From: Legionella qingyii
Lineage (GTDB): Bacteria > Pseudomonadota > Gammaproteobacteria > Legionellales > Legionellaceae
Assembly: GCF_003184185.1 (NCBI RefSeq)
Contig: NZ_QHJG01000005.1
Span: 62,001-126,000, forward strand
Direction: 5' to 3'
DNA length: 64,000 nucleotides
Positions 9,940 through 17,333 of this stretch are shown here, one piece after another. A model generated the notes under the pieces. It saw only the letters and a program-made list of their open reading frames with translations. It made no database searches and was not told the DNA's origin. The number at the start of each line of letters is the position of its first letter. The stretch's first letter is position 1. The position numbers and the translations under genes are program-made.

Positions 9940-10713
9940 TTATTCGCGAAACCCCACGCCTTTTTTTAATAAAAACATATTGAGAAGAGTCAGTAACACT
10001 AACATCATACAAATAATTCCCATCGCTAAAGAGATATTGACCTCACTTTGGCCAATCATTGCTTGTCTCAGTGCGTTAACCATATACAAAATGGGATTTA
10101 GCCAAGATACCTTCTGCCAAAATTCTGGTAGCATGGTTATGCTGTAAAATACACCACCTAAGTAGGTAAGTGGCGTGAGTATGAATGTGGGTATAATCAT
10201 AATATCATCAAAATTCCGCGCAACCATGGCATTAGTGAACCCTGCCAATGAAAAAACAGCAGATACCAGCAATACCACGAGTAACGTCATTGGCAAGTGA
10301 CTTAATTCAATGGTCAAGAAAAAACTGGCAATGATATAAACCAAGACAGCAACAATTAATCCTCTAAATACGCCGCCCAAGACATAGCCAAGCAACAAGA
10401 GGCTGTTATGCATTGGGCTAACAAGCATTTCTTCGATACTTTTTTGAAAGCGGACACTGTAAAGAGAAGAAGATACATTACCGTAGGAGTTAACAATAAC
10501 GGACATCATAATCAATCCAGGAGCAATGAACATCGGATAGCTGACTCCTTGAATGGAGCCGATACGCGGCCCGATTAAACTCCCGAAAATAAGGAAGTAA
10601 AGCGTGGTCGTAATCACTGGAGGTAAAAATACTTGGCTTGCAATGCGAAACATACGAACCAACTCGCGCCTTACTAAAGTATATAATGCAATAACTTGTT
10701 GTTTAATGGCCAT
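9940..10713 (-). CDS. ABC-2 type exporter permease (YadH-like)
   Basis: The 257-residue product is an ABC-2 permease with about six membrane helices. It shows the ABC-2 motif region FGSLIGPRIG, a 'SPM...LLLGYVLGG' amphipathic segment and the typical 'PLTYLGGVFYSI..LP.FWQ' stretch. Length and pattern match E. coli YadH (256 residues). Its start overlaps the end of the ATPase gene by 11 bases, so the two form one exporter operon. The substrate is unknown. Confidence 0.88.
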   Translation of the reverse strand: MAIKQQVIALYTLVRRELVRMFRIASQVFLPPVITTTLYFLIFGSLIGPRIGSIQGVSYPMFIAPGLIMMSVIVNSYGNVSSSLYSVRFQKSIEEMLVSPMHNSLLLLGYVLGGVFRGLIVAVLVYIIASFFLTIELSHLPMTLLVVLLVSAVFSLAGFTNAMVARNFDDIMIIPTFILTPLTYLGGVFYSITMLPEFWQKVSWLNPILYMVNALRQAMIGQSEVNISLAMGIICMMLVLLTLLNMFLLKKGVGFRE

Positions 10714-11617
10714 TTTTTATAAGATCCAAAAAGAGTTCTTCCAAGCGATTGGTTTTATTTCGCATACTATGAATTTTTATTCCATGTTTGGTGAACAGGG
10801 CAAAGGCATCATTTAAATTCAAATTGTTGTCTACACGGAGTTCTATTGTAGTGCTATCAACCAGTGTGGGCTTAAATGGAAATAAATCGGGTAAAGTATC
10901 GATGCGGTTTTCTGTATTGAAGATAAATGTTTGATGACGTAGTGTTTGCAGTAAAGCCTTCATCGATGTATTTTTTATAATTTCCCCTTTATCTATGATG
11001 GCAATGTTTTTACATAATTGTTCTGCTTCTTCCAGGTAGTGGGTTGTGAGAATAATCGTTGTGCCTTCTGCATTGGTTCTGGTGAGAAACTCCCACATAC
11101 TGTGTCGGATTTCTATGTCCACACCAGCCGTAGGCTCATCGAGAATCAGTACTTTAGGTTGATGCACTAAAGCCCTGGCAATCATAAGTCGACGTTTCAT
11201 TCCGCCGGACAAGTGTCGCGCTATAGAGTTTTTTTTCTCCCAAAGACCTAGCTGTTGCAAGAGACTTTCAACTCGGGGTTGTGCCTTCTTTCGCGAAATT
11301 CCATAATATCCCGCTTGATTTAGAAGGATTTGTTCACAATTTTCAAAAATATTAAGATTAATTTCTTGGGGCACAAGACCCAAACAGGATTTGGCTTTTT
11401 CAGGTTCTTTTTCCAAATCGTAACCATGAATGCTGATGCTACCCGATGTTTTATTGAGTAATGAAGTTATTAGACCAATAGTTGTGGACTTCCCCGCACC
11501 GTTGGCACCTAATAAAGCAAAAAAATCACCCGTATTAATGGTCAAATCAATGCCTTTTACTGCTTGTACACCATTAGCATAGGTTTTAAATAATTGTTTA
11601 ATGTCTAAGGCATGCAT
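10703..11617 (-). CDS. ABC exporter ATP-binding protein (YadG-like)
   Basis: The 304-residue ATPase has Walker A GANGAGKST (37-45), signature LSGGM (136-140) and Walker B VLILDEP (~156-162) followed by an H-loop in 'TTHYLEEAE'. The ~80-residue C-terminal tail beyond the nucleotide domain is usual for DrrA/YadG-type ATPases. It drives the permease encoded immediately downstream. The start at 11617 gives the standard N-terminus ALDIKQLFKTY. Confidence 0.92.
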   Translation of the reverse strand: MHALDIKQLFKTYANGVQAVKGIDLTINTGDFFALLGANGAGKSTTIGLITSLLNKTSGSISIHGYDLEKEPEKAKSCLGLVPQEINLNIFENCEQILLNQAGYYGISRKKAQPRVESLLQQLGLWEKKNSIARHLSGGMKRRLMIARALVHQPKVLILDEPTAGVDIEIRHSMWEFLTRTNAEGTTIILTTHYLEEAEQLCKNIAIIDKGEIIKNTSMKALLQTLRHQTFIFNTENRIDTLPDLFPFKPTLVDSTTIELRVDNNLNLNDAFALFTKHGIKIHSMRNKTNRLEELFLDLIKNGH

Positions 11618-11725
11618 AGAAGATTAAATGAAAATAAAAATATCATTATACACAATAATCATATTGTTTTACGAGCAAGGTTAAGCGTTCTGAATTACTA
11701 AGTAATCCGCTTGTTAATTTCGTTT

Positions 11726-12358
11726 TTATAAATCGGAGAACGCGCCTTTGTTCAATACAAAGTGAGCATGGGTTTTCATCCAACCAGTAATACTGTATCG
11801 AGGTTGATGAGTAACACATACTTCATGAGGCAATTCGCTATTAAAACATATGAAGCGATTTCCTAAGGGCAGTACATTCTCAATTAATTGATCTTCTGTA
11901 TTGTATATTTTTAGCTCGCCTCCAAATTCAGAGTTCCAATGCTCGTTTAAATAATACACACATGAGATTTTCCGTGTTCTTTGCGCTGCGAACTGATCCA
12001 CATGTTTTTTATAATAAGTACCTGGTTGATATGCAGCAAAATGGGTTTCAAATTCATGTAAACCTAAAAAGAGCGACTGATTCAATATTTGAGCCAATTG
12101 TTTAATTCGCCCTAAAAAGATTTGTATTGCTGGATTTGTTTCATTTCCTTCCAGCCAGAAAATTTCATCAGTACGAATTAAATCATTCTTATGGGATTCT
12201 AGTTTAAGACCAATTTTAGCACCACGAAACAATCCTTCTTCATACAGCCCTTGTGCTGTCTCGCGCAATAATTGGCATTGGGTTTGCTCAAGAAAGCCAT
12301 CAATAATACAGAATCCCTGGTTACAGAGGTTAGGGATTAGTTGTGCGGAATCAATCAA
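11726..12358 (-). CDS. 2-oxoglutarate/Fe(II) oxygenase, prolyl-4-hydroxylase type
   Basis: The 210-residue product has the double-stranded beta-helix motif of 2OG-Fe(II) oxygenases: iron ligands H119 and D121 in 'YKKHVDQF', a third His at ~178 in 'SELPHEV', and the 2-oxoglutarate-binding Arg at ~187 in 'QPRYSITGW'. The pattern is closest to the prolyl-4-hydroxylase alpha-like/PKHD group ('YYLNE.W....GGEL.IY'). Known relatives hydroxylate proline or other residues in proteins, and some bacterial ones act on ribosomal proteins or EF-Tu; the target here is unknown. It overlaps the upstream YgjP-like gene by 4 bases, so the two are coupled. Confidence 0.88.
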   Translation of the reverse strand: MIDSAQLIPNLCNQGFCIIDGFLEQTQCQLLRETAQGLYEEGLFRGAKIGLKLESHKNDLIRTDEIFWLEGNETNPAIQIFLGRIKQLAQILNQSLFLGLHEFETHFAAYQPGTYYKKHVDQFAAQRTRKISCVYYLNEHWNSEFGGELKIYNTEDQLIENVLPLGNRFICFNSELPHEVCVTHQPRYSITGWMKTHAHFVLNKGAFSDL

Positions 12359-13044
12359 AGTACACGTCCTTCAAGGTGATATTCATATTCGCGCCATTGT
12401 GGCATAAATTGACTCATTAACCCATAAAATCGTTTATTATGACTTGGTTCTAACAGATGAACTAACTCATGCACAAGGACATACTCCAGACAAATCGACG
12501 GTTTTTTAATAAGATTAAGATTTAACCAAATACGTGCCGCTCTGGTGTTACATGAACCCCAACGTGTTTTCATTTTTCTGATTCCCCATTCAGCTACTCT
12601 AACTCCAACAATAGCTTCCCAGCGATGAATAAGCTCAGGCAATAGCATTTGCATTTGCTGTTTATACCAGCGCTCAATAATGGTTTGAATTTGGGTGGGT
12701 GAGCTGTTAGGCTGGGTATAACAGTACATCAGTTCCTTGTTGAGCTTAATTTGTGCTGGTCCGTGATGTTCTTCGATGATTAATAAATATTTGTTCCCTC
12801 TGAATGCTATAGTTGATCCTGTTGCAAATGTACATTCCTCGACAACAGCACGATTACGAATTCGCTCCCTTTGCTTATGAATCCATGCACTTTTAGACTC
12901 AAGACTTTGTCTTATAAGTTGTTCGCTGAATCTCAGAGGTGCACTCACCTTGACTAAGCCATCAGGTGGATAAATACGTAAGTGCATGTTCTTAATTTTT
13001 TTTCTTAATATTTCTATGGGAATACCATCGAGTTCAATGATCAT
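12355..13044 (-). CDS. YgjP/SprT-like zinc metallopeptidase (DUF45)
   Basis: The 229-residue product contains HELVH at 192-196 and a third zinc ligand H202 in 'EPSHNKRF', preceded by 'KMKTRWGSCN' and 'WLNLNLI', the hallmarks of the M48/DUF45 YgjP group. The N-terminal 'RKKIKNMHLRIYPPDG.VKVSAP' is also typical. No membrane segment is present, so it is cytoplasmic. The YgjP family is often linked to restriction or hydrolase genes; here it pairs with an oxygenase instead. It is the first gene of the two-gene unit. Confidence 0.9.
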   Translation of the reverse strand: MIIELDGIPIEILRKKIKNMHLRIYPPDGLVKVSAPLRFSEQLIRQSLESKSAWIHKQRERIRNRAVVEECTFATGSTIAFRGNKYLLIIEEHHGPAQIKLNKELMYCYTQPNSSPTQIQTIIERWYKQQMQMLLPELIHRWEAIVGVRVAEWGIRKMKTRWGSCNTRAARIWLNLNLIKKPSICLEYVLVHELVHLLEPSHNKRFYGLMSQFMPQWREYEYHLEGRVL

Positions 13045-13180
13045 CTCATTAACATCATGTAGTCTGGGTGCAGCGCAGCGGAACCCTGAACGTTAAGCTT
13101 CAGAAAACCCTGAGCTTTGCTGCGCTTGTCCCAGGGTATGATGATACAAAGTATACAAGGAATGAATCAGAGCTATTGTA
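13045..13180. other. Spacer with short GC-rich inverted repeat
   Basis: This spacer holds GCGCAGC and its complement GCTGCGC about 45 bases apart, with two near-copies of AACCCTGA between them. It is richer in GC than the surroundings and looks like a small repeat element or a decayed terminator. No coding frame is convincing. Confidence 0.35.
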
Positions 13181-13462
13181 CTATCTCTGTGCGCCGATAC
13201 AAGGGCTGTCTATGTATTCGCCATTAATATTTAAAACCATATTAACGTTAGCACGTTGGTAACGGGCAAGAATGTCATATTCTTGTTTGGTGATGTAGCC
13301 ATAGGAGTTACCACAATATACGAGTGAGGTTGCTCCTGGTTTGGGTTTAACTTTCACCGGCAAGTCACATTCCCAGCGAAATTGGGTTAAATCGCAATTT
13401 GCGAAAGCGAAACTAAAGGGTAAGAGAGATACAGCAATAGCTACATACCATTTCCTTTTCAT
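13181..13462 (-). CDS. Small exported protein, unknown function
   Basis: From the ATG at 13460-13462 the product is 93 residues with a clear signal peptide ([21 protein letters not shown], then NCDL). The mature peptide has five cysteines, which suggests disulfides in the periplasm or outside the cell. An upstream ATG at 13480 is in frame, but it would put six extra residues before the signal peptide. I recognise no family. Confidence 0.6.
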   Translation of the reverse strand: MKRKWYVAIAVSLLPFSFAFANCDLTQFRWECDLPVKVKPKPGATSLVYCGNSYGYITKQEYDILARYQRANVNMVLNINGEYIDSPCIGAQR

Positions 13463-13534
13463 AGTGTGCACCATTTGCATGTTTATGTTTTTTAAGTATA
13501 GGATAATATTCTAAAAAAGCAGTCAAGGATCGCC

Positions 13535-14416
13535 ATGCTCTCATCCAGTTCTGAATACATTAAAGCCTTGCGTGAAGGAAAATATCTACTTTTTTTGCAG
13601 TGGACTGATTTTATTACCCAAAAATATAAATTGTTAGATGCTGATGACACAGTAAATTTTTTGATTTTTGAATGGTTAAATAATGGTTATTCAGAAGAAG
13701 ACGCCCTGAAATTAGCTGTCTTACAAGCGGTATATGATTTGGAATCCAAGCCTTTACAAGGAAAATTAGATTATTCGCTTAAATCAATTGCCATTGCTTT
13801 ATTCATCTGCATGGTCTTTCAGAAACTTGAAGGGGATGTAACCGAACTCTCAAATCATGACACTGCACGGGATGCAGTACATCAGTTTATTGAAAAAAAT
13901 CTTGTCAAGTTGAATCCTTTTACTTATCAGGAACGGTTAGAAGGGATGCAAACACGGTTTTATCAGTGGGTGGAGGAGATTGATAAAAAAGAATTAACCG
14001 ATGCATTTCAAAAAATTCACGCGATTACGCAACCAAGATATCTTCTTGAAGACTATATTTTGCATTTAGAACGTTTAAAAATAAAAGATGATGAACTTTA
14101 TGCTACGCGATTAAGTTTGGCAAAACGTTTTCTCGGCTATTTATATGAACAAACTGAACTAACACACGAAGTAGCGGAGATAATTGCTACCTACGTTAAT
14201 TCACTCCGTGAATTGCATCCTGGTAAAGGAGAAATAGAGCAGTTGGACAGAATCTCTCCTCCTTCAACCCTGGAACATACTTGGAGAAAAATAACCACGA
14301 TAGGGATTAGCTTTTTTAATATCGTCTCAGGTGAGAAGACGCTTGGTGAATTAATTTCCGGGGAAGCTATAATCTTTAACTCGATTGATTCACCTGATTC
14401 CAATCTAAAAATGTAG
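13535..14416 (+). CDS. Unknown protein, 293 residues, possible effector
   Basis: The start is preceded by AAGGA, a good ribosome binding site. The product is soluble, acidic and mostly helical, with no signal peptide or membrane segment and no motif I recognise. The last ~40 residues (SFFNIVSGEKTLGELISGEA) are more hydrophobic. A weak PmrA-like arrangement lies just upstream but matches poorly (about 12 of 18 positions). It sits at the edge of the accessory stretch with the F-box gene. A Dot/Icm substrate is possible, but nothing in the sequence proves it. Confidence 0.6.
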   Translation: MLSSSSEYIKALREGKYLLFLQWTDFITQKYKLLDADDTVNFLIFEWLNNGYSEEDALKLAVLQAVYDLESKPLQGKLDYSLKSIAIALFICMVFQKLEGDVTELSNHDTARDAVHQFIEKNLVKLNPFTYQERLEGMQTRFYQWVEEIDKKELTDAFQKIHAITQPRYLLEDYILHLERLKIKDDELYATRLSLAKRFLGYLYEQTELTHEVAEIIATYVNSLRELHPGKGEIEQLDRISPPSTLEHTWRKITTIGISFFNIVSGEKTLGELISGEAIIFNSIDSPDSNLKM

Positions 14417-14592
14417 CATCTCATCTGATAAAAAATTCTTATGAAACTTGAGTTGACTGTACGCAAAGCCTTGATTGCAAAAAATACAAAACGAACTAAA
14501 TGAAGTTCGGTTTGTGTTTCAATAAATTGTGATCTCTTGTTGTTCATTCAATGTTTTTGTTGAGATTGTTATTCTTATAATGTACAACTGCG

Positions 14593-14605
14593 CCCCATCA
14601 GGGGC
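14593..14605. terminator. Short GC-rich hairpin downstream of the 293-residue gene
   Basis: GCCCC-ATCA-GGGGC forms a compact stem-loop in an otherwise AT-rich spacer. There is no T-run after it, so termination efficiency is uncertain. Confidence 0.3.
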
Positions 14606-14649
14606 ATTAATCATCCTCTAAAAATATTAACTAATTTACAGGTGTCGAT

Positions 14650-15012
14650 ATGTATAGATTCACTCGAGAAGATAAAGTAGATATGGAGAATAAAGTTCAA
14701 CTATAGGGATATTTAAACAATGTTGCAGCCGATGTGAAACAAGTTATTATTACCATTGGATCCGGACCTAATCCAAGTGATTCCTATGCCCAAAATATCG
14801 TCTTTGATTCAGAAAGCAAACACTTAATTATAAATATTGATATATGTTATCCAGGTGATTTTCCTTGCGGACTTCTTAAAGTGTCTGTTGATCCAACAAA
14901 ATTCAATTTTAAGAACGAAATGGACAAAGTATTAGAAAATAAAAATGGCGTTGAAGAAATAACAAACGTATCCTCAACTGAAAAAAAATTTAGAATCAAT
15001 CAGATAACGTAA
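14650..15012 (+). pseudogene. Small gene interrupted by an in-frame amber codon
   Basis: An ATG at 14650 opens a frame that reads MYRFTREDKVDMENKVQL, meets TAG at 14704-14706, and then continues in the same frame for about 100 more codons to the TAA at 15010-15012. Read through, it would be a 120-residue soluble protein. Without read-through only the distal part could be made, from a GTG at 14734 with no good ribosome binding site. A single change from CAG to TAG would explain it. I recognise no family. A short unrelated upstream peptide followed by a real 92-residue gene is the alternative. Confidence 0.55.
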
Positions 15013-15034
15013 AACGAACACTATCGTTTGGATT

Positions 15035-15330
15035 ATGGATAAAAAAATTATTGCTGCAGGTACTTTACTGCAGGTTGTCCTTGCTTGCAGAGTTTTGGCG
15101 ATTATTATCTCTATTTTTATTGGAAATGTATTTAATGCGAGCTTCGAACTATAACCACTAGAAGGGCGAGCAAGTGGTTTTACTTTATTTTTAACCTAAG
15201 TCATTCTTTACTTGGTGGCACAGCACCACTGATTACCTTGCTTTTGAGTTATGTTTTCACAAATTTTGCACTGGTTATTTTGGGGAGGTTGAAGTCATTT
15301 TCTGTTAATATTGATTTAGTATTGATCATG
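15035..15330 (+). pseudogene. Remnant of an MFS transporter (metabolite:H+ symporter/ProP-like), frameshifted
   Basis: Translation from 15035 gives a hydrophobic helix ending NVFNASFEL, a stop at 15152, then in the same frame PLEGRASGFTL. After a shift of frame near 15185 it continues NLSHSLLGGTAPLITLLLSY. Joined, this matches the region 'E.FP...R.SG.S..YN.....FGGTAPL' around helices 10-11 of the metabolite:H+ symporter group. Only about 90 codons remain, with at least one nonsense and one frameshift mutation, so it is a dead fragment. Confidence 0.6.
15304..15323 (+). promoter_or_regulatory. PmrA-box-like tandem repeat upstream of the F-box gene
   Basis: The sequence gTTAATatT-ga-tTTAgTatT matches the Legionella PmrA consensus cTTAATatT-N2-cTTAATatT (from memory) at 15 of 18 positions with correct spacing. 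It lies about 50 bases upstream of the F-box start and would overlap the -35 region; CATATA at 15335-15340 could be the -10. Known: PmrA activates many Dot/Icm effector genes. Confidence 0.6.
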
Positions 15331-15373
15331 TGTCATATAGCAATTGTAAATCAACTCCATAATGAGGACCATC

Positions 15374-16270
15374 ATGCAAGAGAAATATGAAGATCAATTA
15401 CCCGAGATACCCGCAGAGATTGTAGAGCATATAATGACATTTTTAGGCCCAAGAGATTTAGCAAATTTAGAGTTAGTCTGTAAAGATTGGCAGGACCTTG
15501 CTTCGAGTGATCTTGTTTGGAAGAAAGCCGTAGGCCAAACAAAAGAAGAATTTTCAAATCCCGACTTATACACGATTTTAACCCTCCCTAATATTTCTGG
15601 ATTTAGTTATAGGCTGGTAGCAAAGGGTTATGCGCTTGTTGAAGAAGAGCTGCAACGGTTATTTCAAAAGACAGACAACGTAAAAAAAATATATTTTCCT
15701 GAAGGTGTTGGAGATGATACAACATCTTCAAATACCAATCCTGGCGATTGGGAGTATAAATACAAGAATAGGGTTTTTAAAAGTGAGGAAGACCTAAATA
15801 GTGTTTTTGCACAGGCACGTAAGGATAGTCACGAATATACGTCTTATTCCCGGGTTGATTTTTTTGCCCGCTATAAAGAAGTGAATGATGAAATACATAT
15901 ATATGCATTAAAACATATCACTGACCATGCGAAATGGACAATATTTCAGAAACCGTTTATTTTTAATCGAATCCTTGTCAATAATTTTCCTTCCGTGAAG
16001 CCTGCATCGACTAATACCGAAGATAAAACAGCTAAACCTGCCCCAAAAACAGCGGATAGTCCATCACACAGCACTCCTGTTTCGAATGCAACAAGCAATC
16101 ATATGAATCAACAAGAAATGGAAGGAAAATCCCAACCCTTACCGACCGCCGCGGCATATCAGCCACACTTCTTTCAACCAACGCCAACACCTGCTCCTGC
16201 AAGTACGAAAGTAGTCAATCGCGCACCAGTTTGTTTGCCAAACGGTAGCGGCTCATGCACAATCTCTTAA
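15374..16270 (+). CDS. F-box protein with C-terminal CaaX motif, probable Dot/Icm effector
   Basis: From the ATG at 15374, preceded by GAGGA, the product is 298 residues. Residues ~9-50 are a clear F-box (LPEIPAEIVEHIMTFLGPRD, then LANLELVCKDWQDLASSDLVW), the eukaryotic domain that docks on Skp1 in SCF ubiquitin ligases. The middle part is polar and unassigned. The last ~85 residues are rich in Pro, Ser and Thr, and the chain ends in CTIS, a CaaX box of the farnesylation type. Known: the L. pneumophila effector AnkB combines an F-box with a farnesylated CaaX box. Here ankyrin repeats are absent, so the middle region would have to bind the target. An ATG at 15362 is in frame but has no ribosome binding site. 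Confidence 0.85.
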   Translation: MQEKYEDQLPEIPAEIVEHIMTFLGPRDLANLELVCKDWQDLASSDLVWKKAVGQTKEEFSNPDLYTILTLPNISGFSYRLVAKGYALVEEELQRLFQKTDNVKKIYFPEGVGDDTTSSNTNPGDWEYKYKNRVFKSEEDLNSVFAQARKDSHEYTSYSRVDFFARYKEVNDEIHIYALKHITDHAKWTIFQKPFIFNRILVNNFPSVKPASTNTEDKTAKPAPKTADSPSHSTPVSNATSNHMNQQEMEGKSQPLPTAAAYQPHFFQPTPTPAPASTKVVNRAPVCLPNGSGSCTIS

Positions 16271-16285
16271 TGTGAATTTCTTTCT

Positions 16286-16319
16286 GCCTACTTCTTCGAG
16301 ATCCATCTCGGATGTAGGC
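16286..16319. terminator. Hairpin downstream of the F-box gene
   Basis: GCCTAC (16286-16291) pairs with GTAGGC (16314-16319), with an inner CGAGA/TCTCG stem. It lies 16 bases after the F-box stop. It is not followed by a T-run, so the terminator role is tentative. Confidence 0.4.
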
Positions 16320-16628
16320 TTCGTTGAGCCCGCAAACAAGTCTTGAGAAGGGTTATGTGATGCTCAATCTATTGAGTCACATTATTTCCTATTGTGTCCT
16401 TTCGGTTTTTGGCCAACAAATTTTGCATTTTCGATTTATTTGATCGTGTTGGATTTATTGTCTCTTCCTACTCTACGGTTAATGTATGATAAACGCTACT
16501 AAGTAAGTCATTTGATACAACCTGCGGCACAGTAGGCTCAGATTATTTTTTTCCATGTTTATGTTCTTGTTTATAATGATTAAATACTGGAGAATATTCC
16601 CAATATTACTGTCATTGGAGGGATAACC
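16320..16628. other. Spacer, no gene seen
   Basis: About 300 bases of AT-rich sequence between the F-box gene hairpin and the cytosine deaminase gene, with no convincing frame on either strand. A GGAGGGATAACC stretch just before 16629 is the ribosome binding site of the deaminase gene. Confidence 0.4.
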
Positions 16629-17078
16629 ATGTCAGAGTCTCATCAACGATTTCTTGAAGCAGCTATAGAAGAAGCACGCCGAAGTCTCGCTCAGGGAGGA
16701 ATACCCATTGGTGCGGTACTTGTTTATCAAGACAGGATCATTGGGCGCGGACATAATCAACGGGTTCAAAAAGGAAGCAGCATATTACATGCTGAAATCG
16801 ATGCATTAGAGAATGCGGGTAGACAGCAAGCTAAAGTTTATGAGCAATCCATTTTATACACCACTCTTTCACCTTGCGCGATGTGTAGCGGAGCTATCCT
16901 TCTTTATAAAATTCCTCATGTTGTGATTGGAGAAAATCAAACCTTTATGGGCGAAGAATCATTATTAACATCACGTGGTGTAAAACTTGAGGTGTTACAA
17001 AATAAAGAATGTATCACCATGATGCGACACTTCATTGCTCAAGAGAGAACTCTATGGAATGAAGACATAGGCGAATAA
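16629..17078 (+). CDS. Cytosine deaminase of the yeast Fcy1 type
   Basis: The 149-residue product has the zinc deaminase motifs H54-A-E56 and C83-A-M-C86. It is unusually close to yeast cytosine deaminase over its whole length: GIPIGAVLV, RGHNQRVQKGS, LENAGR, YTTLSPCAMCSGAIL, VVIGEN and the C-terminal WNEDIGE all have close counterparts in Fcy1 as I remember it. It would deaminate cytosine to uracil for pyrimidine salvage, unlike the unrelated CodA enzyme of E. coli. It lacks TadA features. The start has the strong ribosome binding site GGAGG. A hairpin terminator follows, so the gene is monocistronic. Substrate is inferred from similarity. Confidence 0.85.
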   Translation: MSESHQRFLEAAIEEARRSLAQGGIPIGAVLVYQDRIIGRGHNQRVQKGSSILHAEIDALENAGRQQAKVYEQSILYTTLSPCAMCSGAILLYKIPHVVIGENQTFMGEESLLTSRGVKLEVLQNKECITMMRHFIAQERTLWNEDIGE

Positions 17079-17117
17079 TTTACCTCCTATAAAGATGCCG
17101 CGTGTTGCTTGCGAGTT

Positions 17118-17136
17118 GAGTCGCATGCTGCGACTC
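17118..17136 (+). terminator. Terminator of the cytosine deaminase gene
   Basis: GAGTCGCA-TGC-TGCGACTC is a perfect 8-bp stem with a 3-base loop, followed by TAAATTTT. It lies about 40 bases downstream of the stop. Confidence 0.6.
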
Positions 17137-17333
17137 TAAATTTTCCAATGCCAATGCACATCTGCAATAACAATCATTAAAACTGCATATATTTTGACTA
17201 TTAGGCGTAGTATGCGCTCAATGTGAGCTGTTGTGGTATAATTCGTTTCATTATAAGTACCAATTTAGTCAGTAAAATCAGCAACAGTGTAACGATTGTT
17301 TTCAATCCTGATGAATCATTTAGGAACTATGCA

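Noticed and set aside
13490..13514. PmrA-like element upstream of the 293-residue gene
   Set aside because: Only about 12 of 18 positions match in AT-rich DNA, so chance is a sufficient explanation.
14191..14547. Minus-strand frame of 118 codons overlapping the end of the 293-residue gene
   Set aside because: It is antisense to the well-supported plus-strand gene, with no recognisable protein features.
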